From Ailurus styani (taxonomy: Eukaryota > Chordata > Mammalia > Carnivora > Ailuridae), in assembly GCA_002007465.1 (NCBI GenBank), contig LNAC01001210.1, forward strand, positions 226,995 to 290,994: a stretch of DNA of 64,000 nt, in the 5' to 3' direction. The notes below the pieces were generated by a model. It did not search any database. It was not told the origin of the DNA and worked only from the letters and a program-made list of their open reading frames with translations. The position numbers and the translations under genes are program-made. This document shows positions 32,995 to 44,653 of this stretch, piece by piece; positions within the stretch are counted from its first letter, which is position 1; every line of letters begins with the position of its first letter.

Positions 32995-33865
32995 CTCTCC
33001 CCTAAAAATTCCTTGACCCAGGAATTATGTGACTGTAAGTGTGTGTTATAAGTGCTGGGAATCTATTGAGTTCATTGAGAAAATTTTCTGTATAAGGCAT
33101 TCTCCCCAGGTTCCAGCCTTTTCATCTGTTTTTGTTGTTGTTTTCTGATTAGCTTAAACATCTTGTAACTTGGCAACTTTACATCTATCTCTACTCATTG
33201 CCCTGGATTCCTTATATGACAACATTTTTGTGTGTGTATTCCACACCAGTTGAAAGAGAATTTAGTGACACTATTCAGATAAATGGGTGTTTTTTTAAAT
33301 CACAGGTGACTTTTTATCTCTTTAATCTCTTATAACAGATGATGTTTTAGCTCTGCATTTCTGATGGGGGCTGAACATATTTCCTCTAAAAATATTTTGA
33401 AACATATTGATCAAGATTAAACAAAACCTAATTTTTGAGGGAAAAAAAGGACAAAAGAGGGATTTTCTTACAGTTTTATTTTGGAAGCAGTGATTTAGGA
33501 TTGGTACCAAGTTAATGAGGCCAGTAAGAAGGGTGTTGTTTAATCTGGGAGTTAGGAATTAGTTAAGGAGATATTAGGGAAATAGGAAAGAATGTATAAA
33601 TACAAAGATAGATAGGATTGACTTTTTTAAAGAATAGTAAGGGAGAAATAATAATAGCTGCAGACATAAGGCATTCAGGAGGGCAAACTGGTTTTAGATG
33701 TATTGGCAAGGAGGGGAGAAGGGCGTAGATGTAGAAAGAGTCATCTGGCACGTGACAATATTGGACAAGAAGTAAGTGTCATTATTGGAAATGGAGTTTT
33801 GAACTTTTAATGGTCTAAAGTTCTTTTACTCAGACTGTTTGGATCTCCTCATGGAAACAGAGTGA
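32995..33865. other. No recognisable feature
   Basis: AT-rich sequence with two 62-codon reverse frames (33322-33510 and 33563-33751) that look like chance. Weak resemblance of 33540-33790 to the ancient repeat at 47 kb is not enough to call. Confidence 0.35.
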
Positions 33866-33869
33866 GAGG

Positions 33870-34050
33870 GAACAGGAAAAATGAACATTTCTTGAACCTA
33901 TCAGTGAATTGAATACTATAATAACCCTTCATAAATGTTATTTTAAAGACTCTCATACTAACCCTGTGAAGGTATAAGCCTCCTTTTTCAGATGAGGATA
34001 TTAAGGGACTTGCTAGTATGTGGTAAAGTCAGAGTTAAATTGAGTATTTT
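33870..34050 (-). repeat. MIR
   Basis: Antisense MIR: 'cttgaacctatcagtg', 'taaagactctcatactaaccctgtgaaggtataagcc', TTTTCAGATGAGGATATTAA at about 33985 and 'tagtatgtggtaaagtcagag'. 34051-34690 is unique. Confidence 0.8.
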
Positions 34051-34689
34051 GTTTTCCAAGTTCATGTTCCCATTTATGTCACACTAATTTAGACATCAGA
34101 GAGGAAGAAAACTGGAAAGGAACTTTGGGGACAGGGATTAAGAACTACATAAGGAAAATAATTTGGGGATGAAAGAGCACATTGGAGAGCATGAAAAAAT
34201 TAAGTTGTTGAAGAAAACAGGGAGTAGCTTAGGCAGTGTGAGAATCTGATTATTTGACTAGTAATATTTTATCTAAACCAGGTTATATAAATGTGGACTT
34301 GATTCTACATAAGATGTCTGGTGCCTGGTATGCCTGACTTTTTCCTCTCAATATTTCATATACTCAATACATTGGAATGTTGCCACCTAAAATAAACATA
34401 TTGTCTTCTTTGGCTAATGATTTCTCAAGGGATAGCTACTGAAATTGCCAGAATTGGGAAAGGTTCTAATTATACATATCCCATCATACTCCAAATTAGT
34501 AGTCAAACCCCAGCAGAGATTGAGCTGTAGAGGGAAAACATTTTAACTTGTCAGCCAGAATATGTACTTACTAGACAAAAATATTGTCTTCACTGCTTAT
34601 TTAATACTAAACATTGGGCTGTACAGTATTAGGTTCAGCCATATGAAATTTCCATATTCCATCATTTTGACAACAGGAATAAAAAATAA

Positions 34690-34870
34690 TAAAAGCAATA
34701 GTTTATTGACATTACTAACTCTCTATGATGTGCTAAATGCTTACCATTGATTATCTCACTTAATTCTTCAAGCAAACTATGTGATACTATGTCTTCTTTT
34801 TAGAGATGAAGCTAAGAAATGTTGAGTTGTTCATAGGCGTATAGGTTGGAAGGTAGTAGGTATTTGTATA
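34690..34870 (-). repeat. MIR
   Basis: Antisense MIR: 'atgatgtgctaaatgcttaccattgattatctcacttaattctt', 'gcaaactatgtgatactatg', 'agagatgaagctaagaaatg'. 34871-35168 shows nothing else. Confidence 0.75.
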
Positions 34871-35168
34871 GAAGATCTCTCTGACTAAAAATGCCCTGCT
34901 TTTCAGTATGGTGGGTTGATTTCTTATGGAGAAGCAGCAAAGTGAAGACACTTGTAGTAATAATTACACAGACAGGTAACACATTCCATTTTAATTAAGC
35001 CATGAAAAATGGATATCTTGCCCATTTCTTTGAGTTTAGAGTGACTTTCTTTATTCTGAGGTCAATCCAGTGTGGCTTTCCCTTTTTTTCTTTGCCTTAT
35101 AAATTCCTTCTGTAGACGTTTCTCCTTTTGTTGCTTAAACATTTTTTCAGAAAATAGAGAGGATGTTT

Positions 35169-35382
35169 GAAAGAGTGTATCATAAGAGACTCCTAATCTC
35201 ACAAAACAAACTGAGGGTTACTGGGGGGTGGGAGGGTAGGGATAGGGTGGATGGGTTATGGACATTGGGGAGGGTTTGTGCTTTGGTAAATGCTGTGAAA
35301 GATGTAAGCCGGATGATTCACAGACTTGTACCCCTGGGGCAAAGAATAAAAAATAAAATAAAAATAAAAGAAAGAGTATATC
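35169..35382 (+). mobile_element. Young carnivoran L1, 3' end only, with target-site duplication
   Basis: The L1 3' UTR (about 35182-35369) begins at CATAAGAGACTCCTAATCTC and ends with an A-rich tail of AAATAAAATAAAAATAAAA type. GAAAGAGTGTATC at 35169-35181 and GAAAGAGTATATC at 35370-35382 form a 13-bp target duplication with one mismatch. It is in the same orientation as the copy 4.2 kb upstream and nearly identical to it. The 74-codon frame is an L1 3' UTR shadow. Confidence 0.93.
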
Positions 35383-35527
35383 AATGAGAAAAGATTTATT
35401 TCTTTTCTATTTGTTTCTTTTTTAATGAACTACCGTAGTAGTTATTTTGTACTAGTTGAAAAGGGTGTAGCATCTTCCCGACCCTAGGTAATGTGATTGC
35501 AAATTTCTTTGGCTTTCAGCCTCACAA

Positions 35528-35610
35528 TGATGCTGTCTTCTTCTTCTTCTCCTTCTTCTTCTTCTTCTTCTTCTTCTTCTTCTTCTTCTTTTTTTTGATG
35601 CTGTCTTCTT
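35528..35610. repeat. (CTT)n run enclosed by an exact 15-bp direct repeat
   Basis: TGATGCTGTCTTCTT occurs exactly at 35528-35542 and 35596-35610. Between the two lies only an imperfect CTT run ending in eight T. No SINE or L1 body is present. It may be an insertion of a tail sequence alone, or a local duplication combined with microsatellite growth. Confidence 0.9.
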
Positions 35611-36660
35611 TTTAATTGGTCATCATATCATGAGTCCACAAAGATAGCTGCTTTTCCATCTTTTCCATAGCTTTGCCACACATAGATGTTATTTTACCCC
35701 TATTTGGAGTGTCGCCCTTTTTCTGGAGGTACTCCATTACTTAGTCATTGCCACTGAATTCAAGGCCAACAGCACTAGAACTCACACCTGAAGGAAGATC
35801 ATCTACTACACATATTTCTCCTGAAAGGCACATCAAGCATTCCTATACTTGGGAAACCTAGAGAGCATGTCAGCTCTATGCTTGGGGGCTATTTTAAATG
35901 GTAAAATCACCAGCAAAAGACACAAAAATGTGAAAAATGTAGCATAAAATAGGCTAGGAAAAGCACACTTGTTTTATGGTTTAAAAACCAAAGCAAGAAG
36001 ATACCACCTTGTTTGGCCTCAGTTGGAAACATGTGAGTTGGAGATCAATTTTTTTTTAAATCATTTTACACATGTCTATGAATGACCAAGAGAGTAGCTC
36101 TGTGAGTATTAACTTTAGGGTTACAAATAGATTTTTTAGCAAGTGAACAAATTTGCACATACAGAATCAGCAAAAATAAGGATCAGTTGTAATTGAATTT
36201 ATTAAAAATGACAGTTTTTTATGCATTGTAATTTCCAGGACTTTTAAAATGCCTTGAATAAATTAGGAAGAACAAGGTAACATCTTAAAAGTTACCATGT
36301 ACTTGATTAACTGTCTATTTCTCAGAGTAGCCTTATAAAGGAAAACTTTGAATTCATTATCAGTTTCTATTAGACAAACAGAAGCTGAAGTAAATAAAGT
36401 GATTATTTTAAAATCACAGAGTCAAAATGCAGCTGTGCTAAAACAGCACCGGATTTCCAGGTTATTTTTGTCACTTTTGTTGGTATGACAGAACACCTCT
36501 TTTTTGTTTTTTGAGGGCTTGCTGATGGATTTTGACTTCTTTGAGACTGTGTATCTTTTCCTTTATCTTTTGTGCTGCTCAAAGGTACATGTTTGTTTAG
36601 CAAATATTTGTTGAAGGCTTTATCTAACAATATTTTCAGCTTTTAACATTCACGTAATAG
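35611..36660. other. No recognisable feature
   Basis: Unique AT-rich sequence. A 75-codon reverse frame (36403-36630) has lysine- and serine-rich composition without any recognised domain. Confidence 0.35.
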
Positions 36661-36664
36661 GTAT

Positions 36665-36965
36665 GATGTAGTGGTTAAAACCTCAGGCTTTGGAATTAAG
36701 CGTGGTTCAAATGCTGGCCCTGTCTTTTACTAGCTGTATAGATTGGAACATGATATTTATTGTCCCTAAATCTGTTTCCCTATTTGTAAAACTGGTTAAG
36801 TAATAGTATATTATTTCATATATCCTATAAATATATGAAATATATTTATAAATATGAAAATTTAAGAAATATATATTTCACATATATTATAAATAATTAA
36901 TATGTAATTTATACAGTTAAGTAATTTGTATGTTGTGAGAGTTAAATGAGATAATTTGTATAAAA
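36665..36965 (+). repeat. MIR with an AT-rich expansion inside
   Basis: The MIR begins 'gtagtggttaaaacctcaggctttgg' and runs through 'ttttactagctgtatagattgg' and 'ctatttgtaaaactggttaag'; its 3' part resumes at 'gtgagagttaaatgagataatttg' near 36938. The intervening 36805-36930 is ATA-rich with several short inverted repeats. The AT tract interrupts the MIR and is most likely later expansion. Confidence 0.75.
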
Positions 36966-36974
36966 TCATAGCAC

Positions 36975-37140
36975 AAAAGCATGAGGAATATGGTCAATAA
37001 TACTGTGATAGTGATGTATGGGGACAGATGTTAGATACACTTGTGGTGAACATAGCATAATGTATAAACTTATTATTCACTATGTTGTACACCTGAAACT
37101 AATGTAACATCGTGTATCAACTATACTCAAAAAGAAATTT
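36975..37140 (+). mobile_element. Old L1 3' UTR end
   Basis: Sense L1M 3' end: 'ggtcaataatactgtgatag', 'acttgtggtgaacatagcataatg', GTTGTACACCTGAAACTAAT at 37085-37104 and 'tatcaactatactcaaaaag'. It is the sense counterpart of the element at 4.3 kb. Confidence 0.88.
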
Positions 37141-37239
37141 TTTTAAATGCCTAGTATAATACTAGGTACATATAAGGATTTTATAGAACATATATAATAT
37201 CATTACAAAGAACCTACTTTTAATGAGAACACAACAGTT

Positions 37240-37560
37240 CTCTAAGGCAGACAGTATTTATCTCACCTCTGCTATTTATTATGTGTTATGAAATCTCAGA
37301 GAGGTTAAGTGACTTACTTCCCAGACTCTACCACCTTTAAGTTGGGTTAACTCTCCTTCCTGTGAATTTACAATGAATCCTGTTCTTACACTGTTAAAGT
37401 ATTAATTATAAGATAATACAGTAAGTCATTAAAAATGACATGTGGGCAGACATCATGTTTGTTGCCTTCATAGTTGACTTCTGATTGCCCAGCTCACTGC
37501 CTAGCACAATAGTAAGTCTCCAGTGTATAATTATTGAATGAATAGATTAAATGCCAAGAT
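37240..37560. repeat. MIR core (antisense) and L2-like 3' end (sense)
   Basis: 37240-37330 carries TCTCAGAGAGGTTAAGTGAC, an antisense MIR core. 37470-37560 carries 'gcccagctcactgcctagcacaatag' and 'attattgaatgaatag', the end of an L2-type element in sense. 37331-37469 is unassigned. Confidence 0.6.
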
Positions 37561-37749
37561 CACAATTTTTATGTAGTAAATCATCTCTCCTGTTTTCCAT
37601 TTCCATTCTTATTTCCAAATATTATTGCCATTATACTCATAGTTCTTAGGTACTACATAAATTGAAAGAGTAAAGGCTGTAGAGATACACAAAACACTCT
37701 TCCTATTCCAGGCATGTGTAGTTTATTACAGGTAGCAGATGGATAATGT

Positions 37750-37880
37750 AGTAGCTTCCTATGGCTCCAGTAACAAGCTACCACAAACATGGTAGCATAA
37801 AACAATAGAAATTTATTCTCTCATAGTTCTGGAGGTCAAGTCCATTTTATGAGGGTACAAGTCCATTTTTAGCCACCCGT
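37750..37880 (-). mobile_element. MaLR/MLT1-like LTR end, antisense
   Basis: 'cctatggctccagtaacaagctaccacaaacatgg' followed by AACAATAGAAATTTATTCTC and 'tagttctggaggtcaag' is the complement of an MLT1-type LTR 3' end (sense 'aaatttctgttgtttaagcc..tggtattttgttatggc'). Only this end is preserved. Confidence 0.75.
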
Positions 37881-37999
37881 GCTAAGTTCTTATTGAAAGA
37901 TTTAATATGCATTCAACCCTCCTCCTCCTAACCCCCATCAGGAAAGATATGGAATACAAGCTCTATAATCACTTAGCTAAAAATCCCTAACTCTACCCC

Positions 38000-38170
38000 A
38001 TCATTTCTAGTCATGTGGCTTTAGGTAACTCTTGTCTGTAAAATAGGAATTAGAATAGTACTTACCTCATTGAGTTATTGTAAGGATTAAATGAATTAAT
38101 ACATGTAAACCATTTTGAACAATGCCTGATGTGTAGTAAGTATTTAATTAGTTAATGTATATTATTAGTT
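38000..38170 (+). repeat. MIR
   Basis: Sense MIR 3' half: 'catgtggctttaggtaactc', TCTGTAAAATAGGAATTAGA, 'cttacctcattgagttattgtaaggattaaatgaattaatacatgtaaa' and 'tgcctgatgtgtagtaag'. Confidence 0.82.
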
Positions 38171-40590
38171 ATTGTTGTACTTGCCTTTGTTGGGGATACA
38201 GGAGAAATATAAGACATGGTCCCTTTCCTTGAGGGAAATACAGAAATTGCATTTAGGGAAAATCTGGAAGGACTAACAGTTGAGTTCTGGTTGAAGGATG
38301 AGAGACCAAAATCAAGAGGTTTGTCTTGAGGTGGTTATAGTAAATCACATGTGAGATAAGGGGGCCTGAACTGGAGCTGGAGCTGTAGGACAGAGTAGAA
38401 GTTTTGGGTAAGTGAAGATTTTTAAAGAACTGTGGACCAGCATTTGGAAACTTTATTCTACTGTGTTATGGGGGAAAAACAATTTTTTCTTAGTTTCACT
38501 CTATTTCTAAAACCAGCATCGGTTAGACTTTTTCTCTAAGGTGAATTAAGATAAGATTCCTTCCAGAGCTCAGGTGTTCTGAATCTGAACTCTTCTGAGT
38601 TTTTAAGAAATCCCAGAGGTCCAACAATTTGTTCAGGTGAACTGACTGTTGGAAGCCCAACCTAGTTCCAGCCTCTACTGTTGCCTGAATTAATCTCTGC
38701 TGAATAATCTGTCCTTATTCTCACTCACTCCTGCTCTTACAGTTCTTGAAACACATGGGCTGGGTGCCTCTGTATGAGAGAAGACTTCCTGAATAAATTA
38801 CATATGCTTACATTTTTCTTTAAATATTCTTCCAGTCCCCTCCTCTGATAGAAATACAGAGAAAGAGCCAGGAAGAGAGCAAGAGTCTTGTGAAAAGAGG
38901 TGGCTGTTGTTTCTTTCCTTTGAACAGTTAGTATAATCTCATAGTAGATTTTTACTTTTTAATTATGCAGCTGAGTACAACTGAGTCAGCCAGATATAGC
39001 AACTTTATAATCTCAGCAACTGTTGCTGTTTCTCTATCAAATCTAATAAAATTTCATGACAAGCAGTCACCAAACACATGTGAAAAAGGAATCCATTTAG
39101 GAAATAAAGTTGAAGATAAAATTAAAACCAAATTAGAAGGACATCCTTACTTTATTTTCATAATTCGGCATTCATGTAGTTGTTATTCATTCAAAGAAGA
39201 TAAATTTAACATTTCATCTGCTCTGTGGAACACCAGAATAACAGAACTAATAACATTAAACTTTTCTACTACTAAAGGTTTGATGTTATCTTTCTTCAGC
39301 ATCAGTTCCCTGCTTCCAAAATAGTATATCTGCAGTCATCGTCAGTTAGTGGTGGTGGCCAGAGAGAGTAAAAATTAACTAGGCAGTAAGGTTTTCCTTT
39401 ACTTTATAATGAATATGTTTTTGCAAACCTAAAGAAATCCAAGGGGGATTTTCCCCTTACTTGCCATTTCGACTTAAAAACGTTTCATGGGAACACTGTA
39501 CTTTCAGCCAGCAGGGGAAACCTGTATTTTATTTGGCATTACAAATTATTCTCTTTGCTCACTCAAGTTCCCCTGTATTTTGAACTTCCCTTTTGTCACT
39601 GTGTATGTGTATGGTGGTGTTGGTAATGGGGATATGGTGTATGACAAGGATGAGTATAGTTTTTTAATTAAAGGAATTATTTCACTTTTGTCCATTTTAC
39701 TTATCATAGACAATTTGAAAAATACAGACAAGAAGAAAAAAGCAATTTGCAAAATACAGACAAGTTAAAAATATTACCAAAACATACTTTTGGAAAATTC
39801 CAATGACCAACATGAGCATATTAGCCAAGCGAAAAAAAATATATTCTTGTTCTTATAAGTTGTTCACATTTAGTAAAGAAAATTTGAGATTTACCCTTTG
39901 TTATAATTAAGATGTGATCATCAAGACCAACTAGTTCAGTAGTACTATTTACATAGCAGATGCTGTTTTAAGTTTTGTGGGCCTGGATATCTTTGGAGAC
40001 AGCATTTTCATTATATGTGAGAAGTTACCTTCAGAGACAAAGGTGTTTGTGGGTAGGAAATTCTTTGAACATTCTTAAATAGAGATATATTGGAGGAATA
40101 CTCTGAAATTAGTGAATCGGCTTGGCCCTTTTACTTCAGTAGCAGCTTTTTCTGAAAGATGTTTCTTTCTTTGTGGCAAAGTTGTGACTTGTAGTTAATC
40201 AGACAGAAGATTGCTTATTTTTTCAGGTACTTTTGGCATACTGGTAAGCATGTTTATATAGCTCAAACAGAAAATGCAAACACTGTCATTTTTGTGTTAC
40301 TACTTTGTTGAGGTCTTTCTTGGTAAGGGTTACCACAACCTCTGATTGATGGAAGGTACAATTAACCTTAAATTTATTAGTTCATTAGTGTAGTTTATTA
40401 TCGTTCCCACTTGATTTACACAAATCATTGCAAAATTGTATAGTGGAAGCCACTGCAGCCCTTATAAGAAAAACACATTCACAGACTTTTTTTTTTGGTT
40501 GCTTAGTAAAATCTAAAAAATATACACACAGTTCAACATGATGATGTTACTATTACATGACTCAGGCAGGAATCAATATATACAATTTAT
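38171..40590. other. Repeat-poor island, 2.4 kb
   Basis: The longest stretch here without a recognisable repeat or gene. A 119-codon plus-strand frame (38965-39324) and two overlapping frames near 39.5-39.77 kb have no domain, splice or composition signal, so I do not call a gene. The lack of MIR/L2/L1/SINE debris suggests either constraint or my failure to see heavily decayed copies. Confidence 0.35.
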
Positions 40591-40600
40591 CACCTTAAAA

Positions 40601-40832
40601 AAAAGATCATCTGTAGTGGTGCCTGGGTGGTTCAGTCAGGTAAGTGTCTGCCTTTGGCTCAGGTCATGATCTGAGGTTCCTGGGATCAAGCCTGGCATCA
40701 GGCTCCCTGCTCAGCAGAGAGTTTGCTTCTCCCTCTCCCTCTGTGCCTTCTCCTGCTTGTGCTCTCTCTCTCTCTCTCAAATAAGTAAAATCTTTAAAAA
40801 AATAAAAATTTAAAAATTAAAAAAGATCATCT
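40601..40832 (+). mobile_element. CanSINE with target-site duplication
   Basis: Sense CanSINE (about 40616-40820): GGTGCCTGGGTGGTTCAGTC, 'ggctcaggtcatgatctgaggttcctggg', CT run and AAATAAGTAAAATC tail with extra A/T-rich extension. AAAAGATCATCT at 40601-40612 and 40821-40832 is an exact 12-bp target duplication. Confidence 0.95.
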
Positions 40833-40974
40833 ATATCAAAAGTGTTTTTGATATCTAAACAAGGAACATGCCCACATAGAGTTGTCCCCCAAATATGTAT
40901 CTTATAAATATATTGAGATAACTGTACCATATGAGACTATATTTCTAAGAACTAAAATCCTTTCTGCTTTTCTG

Positions 40975-42060
40975 ATTCCCTAATCATAATGTTATTTATT
41001 TATGACAAAAAAAATCAGTGGACCTCTATGTGAAAGATAAGTCCATAAAGTTAATAGAAAAAAATAAGGAATACACGTGTGATCCAAAGGCTCAATAAAT
41101 GACTTCTTGATGAAATGTTAAGGCTCAACCCATAAGGCAAACACTGATAAATTAAAATTAAGAATTTTTGTGCATTGAAGCCTCTGGGACCAAAGTTAAA
41201 GACAGGTGACAGAAAAGGAGAATATATAGGCAATGTGTATAACCAACAAGAGACTAATATCTTGGGTATATATGGAACTCCTGGAATCAACAAGAAAAGA
41301 AAAATAGGTGGAAGATAGGAATGGACAATTTACTTAGGAGAAAACCTTAAATTCGAGCAAGCATGTGTTCAAAATCATTAATAATTTTGAAGACACACAT
41401 TGTAAAGGCAATGGGATGCTACCTTCTACCTGTTAGACTAGCAAAGTTAGAAAGTTTGATAAAGCCAGGTGTTGGCAAACATGAGGGATATGGGAGCCCT
41501 CATGCACTGCTGATGGGATTGTAGGCTAGTGCAGCCATTCCTCAGAGCAAATAAAGCATATCCTTACCTCTGACTTTGAAATTCCACTCCTGTTTATTTA
41601 CTTACGTGGAAATTCTCATGTGGACTTATAAAGGGACATGTACAAGGTATTCATTGAGCTTTACTTGTGGTGAGGGAGTTGGAGCAATTTGTGTGTTTAT
41701 TACTGGGAGAATGCATAGATAAAATGTGGTGATTACACAGTAAGTATGCAGTAATTAAAATCAACCAATTTGTTGTTATGTAGCAACATGGATGGATCAG
41801 AAAAGCATTGCAAAAGAAACAGATAGCAATATACAGTACAATACCATTTATATGAATTAAAAATACAAATGCTCACAAAATAATGCACATTTATAAAAGG
41901 ACATGCAAAGAAAAATATATTACACACATTTAAGTGGTTGTCTGTCTTAAGGATAGGGGACTTGACTGTGGTATGGGTATAAAGAGAAATATAAATAAAT
42001 GCAATAAGAGCAGGGCTTTGCAAAGATTAATGATGATGATGTGTCATGAACTGAGTATAA
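40975..42060 (+). mobile_element. Old L1 (L1M) ORF2 3' part and UTR
   Basis: The sense order of L1 ORF2 C-terminal coding sequence is followed with decay: 'gtgcattgaagcctc', 'aacaagagactaatatcttgg', 'gtttgataaagccaggtgttggcaaac', 'cccattcctcag' type region, 'caacatggatggatcag' and 'acaataccatttatatgaa'. Frames are broken. The 80- and 96-codon reverse frames are shadows. Confidence 0.75.
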
Positions 42061-42197
42061 TTAATTCTACCTTCTGCGCTTGATATCACAAGCAAAACAA
42101 CACAAAATAATGTTATAATAATTAACAAATTAAATAACAGAAATTAAAAATAAAAATTATAATTCCTCTATAGATTCATATTGTTTGAAAGAATGAA

Positions 42198-42300
42198 TTT
42201 TTGTTGTTGTTGTTGTTTTTGTTAGTCTTTGTAACTGGTGCCTGCCATGTAGTGGTAAGTGCCAAGTAAATTTATGTTAATTAAATGAGTAAAATAAATG
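42198..42300. repeat. (GTT)n run and an L2-like 3' end
   Basis: TTGTTGTTGTTGTTGTT at about 42200-42217 is followed by 'ctggtgcctgccatgtagtgg' and 'taagtgccaagtaaatttatg', the end of an L2/MIR-like element in sense. 42301-43640 is largely unique; a weak MIR3-like patch lies near 42955-43060 ('gtcagagttccaagggacctctaagg'). Confidence 0.6.
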
Positions 42301-43647
42301 AAGAAAAGAAAACAACTAATTATTTCTCAGTAACCCTTAATTACTTACAGTTATCTCCAAGTTTTTAATTGCTCTGAATCAGGGAAACAAATATATCCTC
42401 CATTTTGATGGCTCTGCCTACCATATCACAGACTGCTTTGATTAAATTAGAGATGTCTATATGAAATACAAATTTGGTTACTTCCACGGTCAAATTCTTT
42501 TTTGACTCCATTTAAGTTTTTGGGGGGGAAAATGACTTTTAAAAAAGTAACATGTACATGATTTGGCCTTCTACTACATCTTTTTGCTTCATCTCTTTCT
42601 TTAAGTACCCTGAGCTCCTTGTCATAGGGAACCTCTTTTATTTCACAAATGTGATATGTTGTTTGATCCCCATTTGGCTCTACACATTCTGATCCTGGAA
42701 TAATGCTCTTTCACTCAAGAAATCTGCAAGGTGGCTTCAGATACTTGGGGCAGTCAAAAAAGTCTATTTTAGGGCAGTTATTTTTGTTAAGCACTGTCCT
42801 TGTTCAAGGGATGCAAAAATAAGAGAAAAGGGTATATCACTTAAGTTAATGTGCTTTTTAGTATCAACTCACTTGATTGAACAGGGTTGCCAAATCATTA
42901 ATTTCCCACTAATTTAACTTTATCCTTGCCTTCATGGAGCTAGAGAAGTTTCTGTAATTATAAAATGTCAGAGTTCCAAGGGACCTCTAAGGTCAGACTA
43001 GTGCAAATTCTTGGGTCACTGGTTAGGAACTGAAGGCAATAGGGGGAAGTGAATGGTTTAATGCCTCAACAAGGATGTTTTCTAGAAACCTCATCATGCT
43101 GCTTTTTAGTTAACCTCAAATATAAGGACACAACATGAACACTTACCTAGAAAGATAAAACCAGAAACAAGAAGAGAAAATTAAAGTACAGATTTGTCCA
43201 TTTGCCACCTTAAGGCTTGTGGCATTTTTCCTTTCCTGTAGAATAGGGGAAGTCTGGGCAAAAACAGTTGGCATTGGGCTTCAGATCAGTGCAACTCTTA
43301 ACTATCTGAAGTAGGAATGAACAGTGGACATTTCCTTTCTAATGCTGAAGAGCAGATGGAAAAAGGAAAGGTTCATATAAAAAGCCTTGGTTTGCTAAGA
43401 CTTGACTTATGTAAACTTGGCTTTACTTAGTTTTCCATCAGCCAAGATAAATTTTTCCTGGTGCATAAACATATATGTTATGTTCAGCCTTGAGTAGTTT
43501 GTTGTGAGGAATGAGAAGCCCTAACAGGAGTCTTACTGAGAAGTCATATTTACCTCCCTTTTTATTATAGATAGCCACTTAATTATCTAGTAAAGTAAAA
43601 TGACTTTGATTTACATAACCAAGTACTTTTTTAAGACTCTCTACAAT

Positions 43648-44189
43648 AGATGGTCCCTGACTTAAGATGGTTTTACTTATAATTTTTTTTTTACTTTACT
43701 GTGTTGTGAGAGTGATATATTCAATTGAAACTATACTGTGAGTTTTAAATTTCAATGTCTTCCTGGACTAGCAATATGCGGTATAATACTCTCTCCCGAT
43801 GTTGGGCAGTGGTAGCAATGAGCCACAGCTCCTGGTCAGAGGCATGGGATCATGGGGGTGGGATGGGGGCAGGGAGGCAGTAAACAACCCATACACTTAC
43901 AACCATTCTGCACCCATACAAACATGCTGTTTTTTACTTTGAGTACATCGTCAATAAATTACATGAGATATTAGTTTACTATAAAATAGCTTTCATATTA
44001 GATGATTTTACCCAACTATAGGCTAACATAAGTGTTCTGAGCACTTTTAAGGTTGGCTAGGCTAAGCTAGGATATTTGGCAGGTTAAGTGTATTATTTAA
44101 TTAAATCAAAGTTTAAGTCAAAGTTTTTGACTTTGGATATTTTTAACTTATGATGGGTTTATTCTATTGTAAGTCAAGGAAGATCTGTA
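43648..44189 (+). mobile_element. MER8-like Tigger-type DNA transposon remnant
   Basis: Left terminus AGATGGTCCCTGACTTAAGA and right terminus TAAGTCAAGGAAGATCTGT are imperfect inverted repeats. Internal blocks 'actctctcccgatgttgggcagtgg', 'gagccacagctcctggtcag' and 'aggttggctaggctaagctagg' match a non-autonomous element I know as MER8. About 540 bp, no transposase frame. A G/A-rich interruption lies near 43850-43875. Confidence 0.78.
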
Positions 44190-44432
44190 GTAACTTTATA
44201 TAAGTCAGGGAAATTAATGATAAGAAACCTGAACAACATAGCTATGGGGATTCAGACAATGCTGATTACCCAGAAGACAAACTAAGCTATATGCTTAGGG
44301 TGCTAGCAAAAAAAGGTCAGTGAGAAAAATAATTAATATCTTTTTTTAAAAAAAAGACAAAAAGTGGTCACCATGGAGAAAATCAGAAATTTGCTGGGCT
44401 TCCTTACACTTTTTTTCCCTTTGCAGGTTAAT

Positions 44433-44653
44433 AATTGTTTTTATTTCATTATTTTTAAAGATTTTATTTATTCATTTGAGAGAGAGAGAGAGAACACGAG
44501 CAGACGGGGAAGAGGAGGCAGAAGGAGAAGCAGATTCCCTCTGAGCAGGAAGCTTGGTGTGGGGTTTGATCCCAGGACCCTAGGATCATGACCTGAGCCG
44601 AAGGCAGACGCTTAACCGACTGAGCCACCCAGGTGCCCCAATTGTTTTTATTT
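44433..44653 (-). mobile_element. CanSINE with perfect 14-bp target-site duplication
   Basis: Reverse CanSINE (about 44447-44639): 'tttttaaagattttatttattc', a (GA)n run, head ending GCCACCCAGGTGCCCC. AATTGTTTTTATTT at 44433-44446 and 44640-44653 is an exact target duplication. The 75-codon frame across it is a SINE translation. 44654-45837 is unique with no supported gene. Confidence 0.96.

Noticed and set aside
36805..36930. AT-rich tract as a possible replication origin or matrix attachment site
   Set aside because: It sits inside a MIR and is best explained as simple-sequence expansion; AT content alone is not evidence.
38965..39324. 119-codon open frame as a gene
   Set aside because: No recognisable domain, no splice or polyadenylation context and ordinary composition; mentioned only as part of the repeat-poor island.
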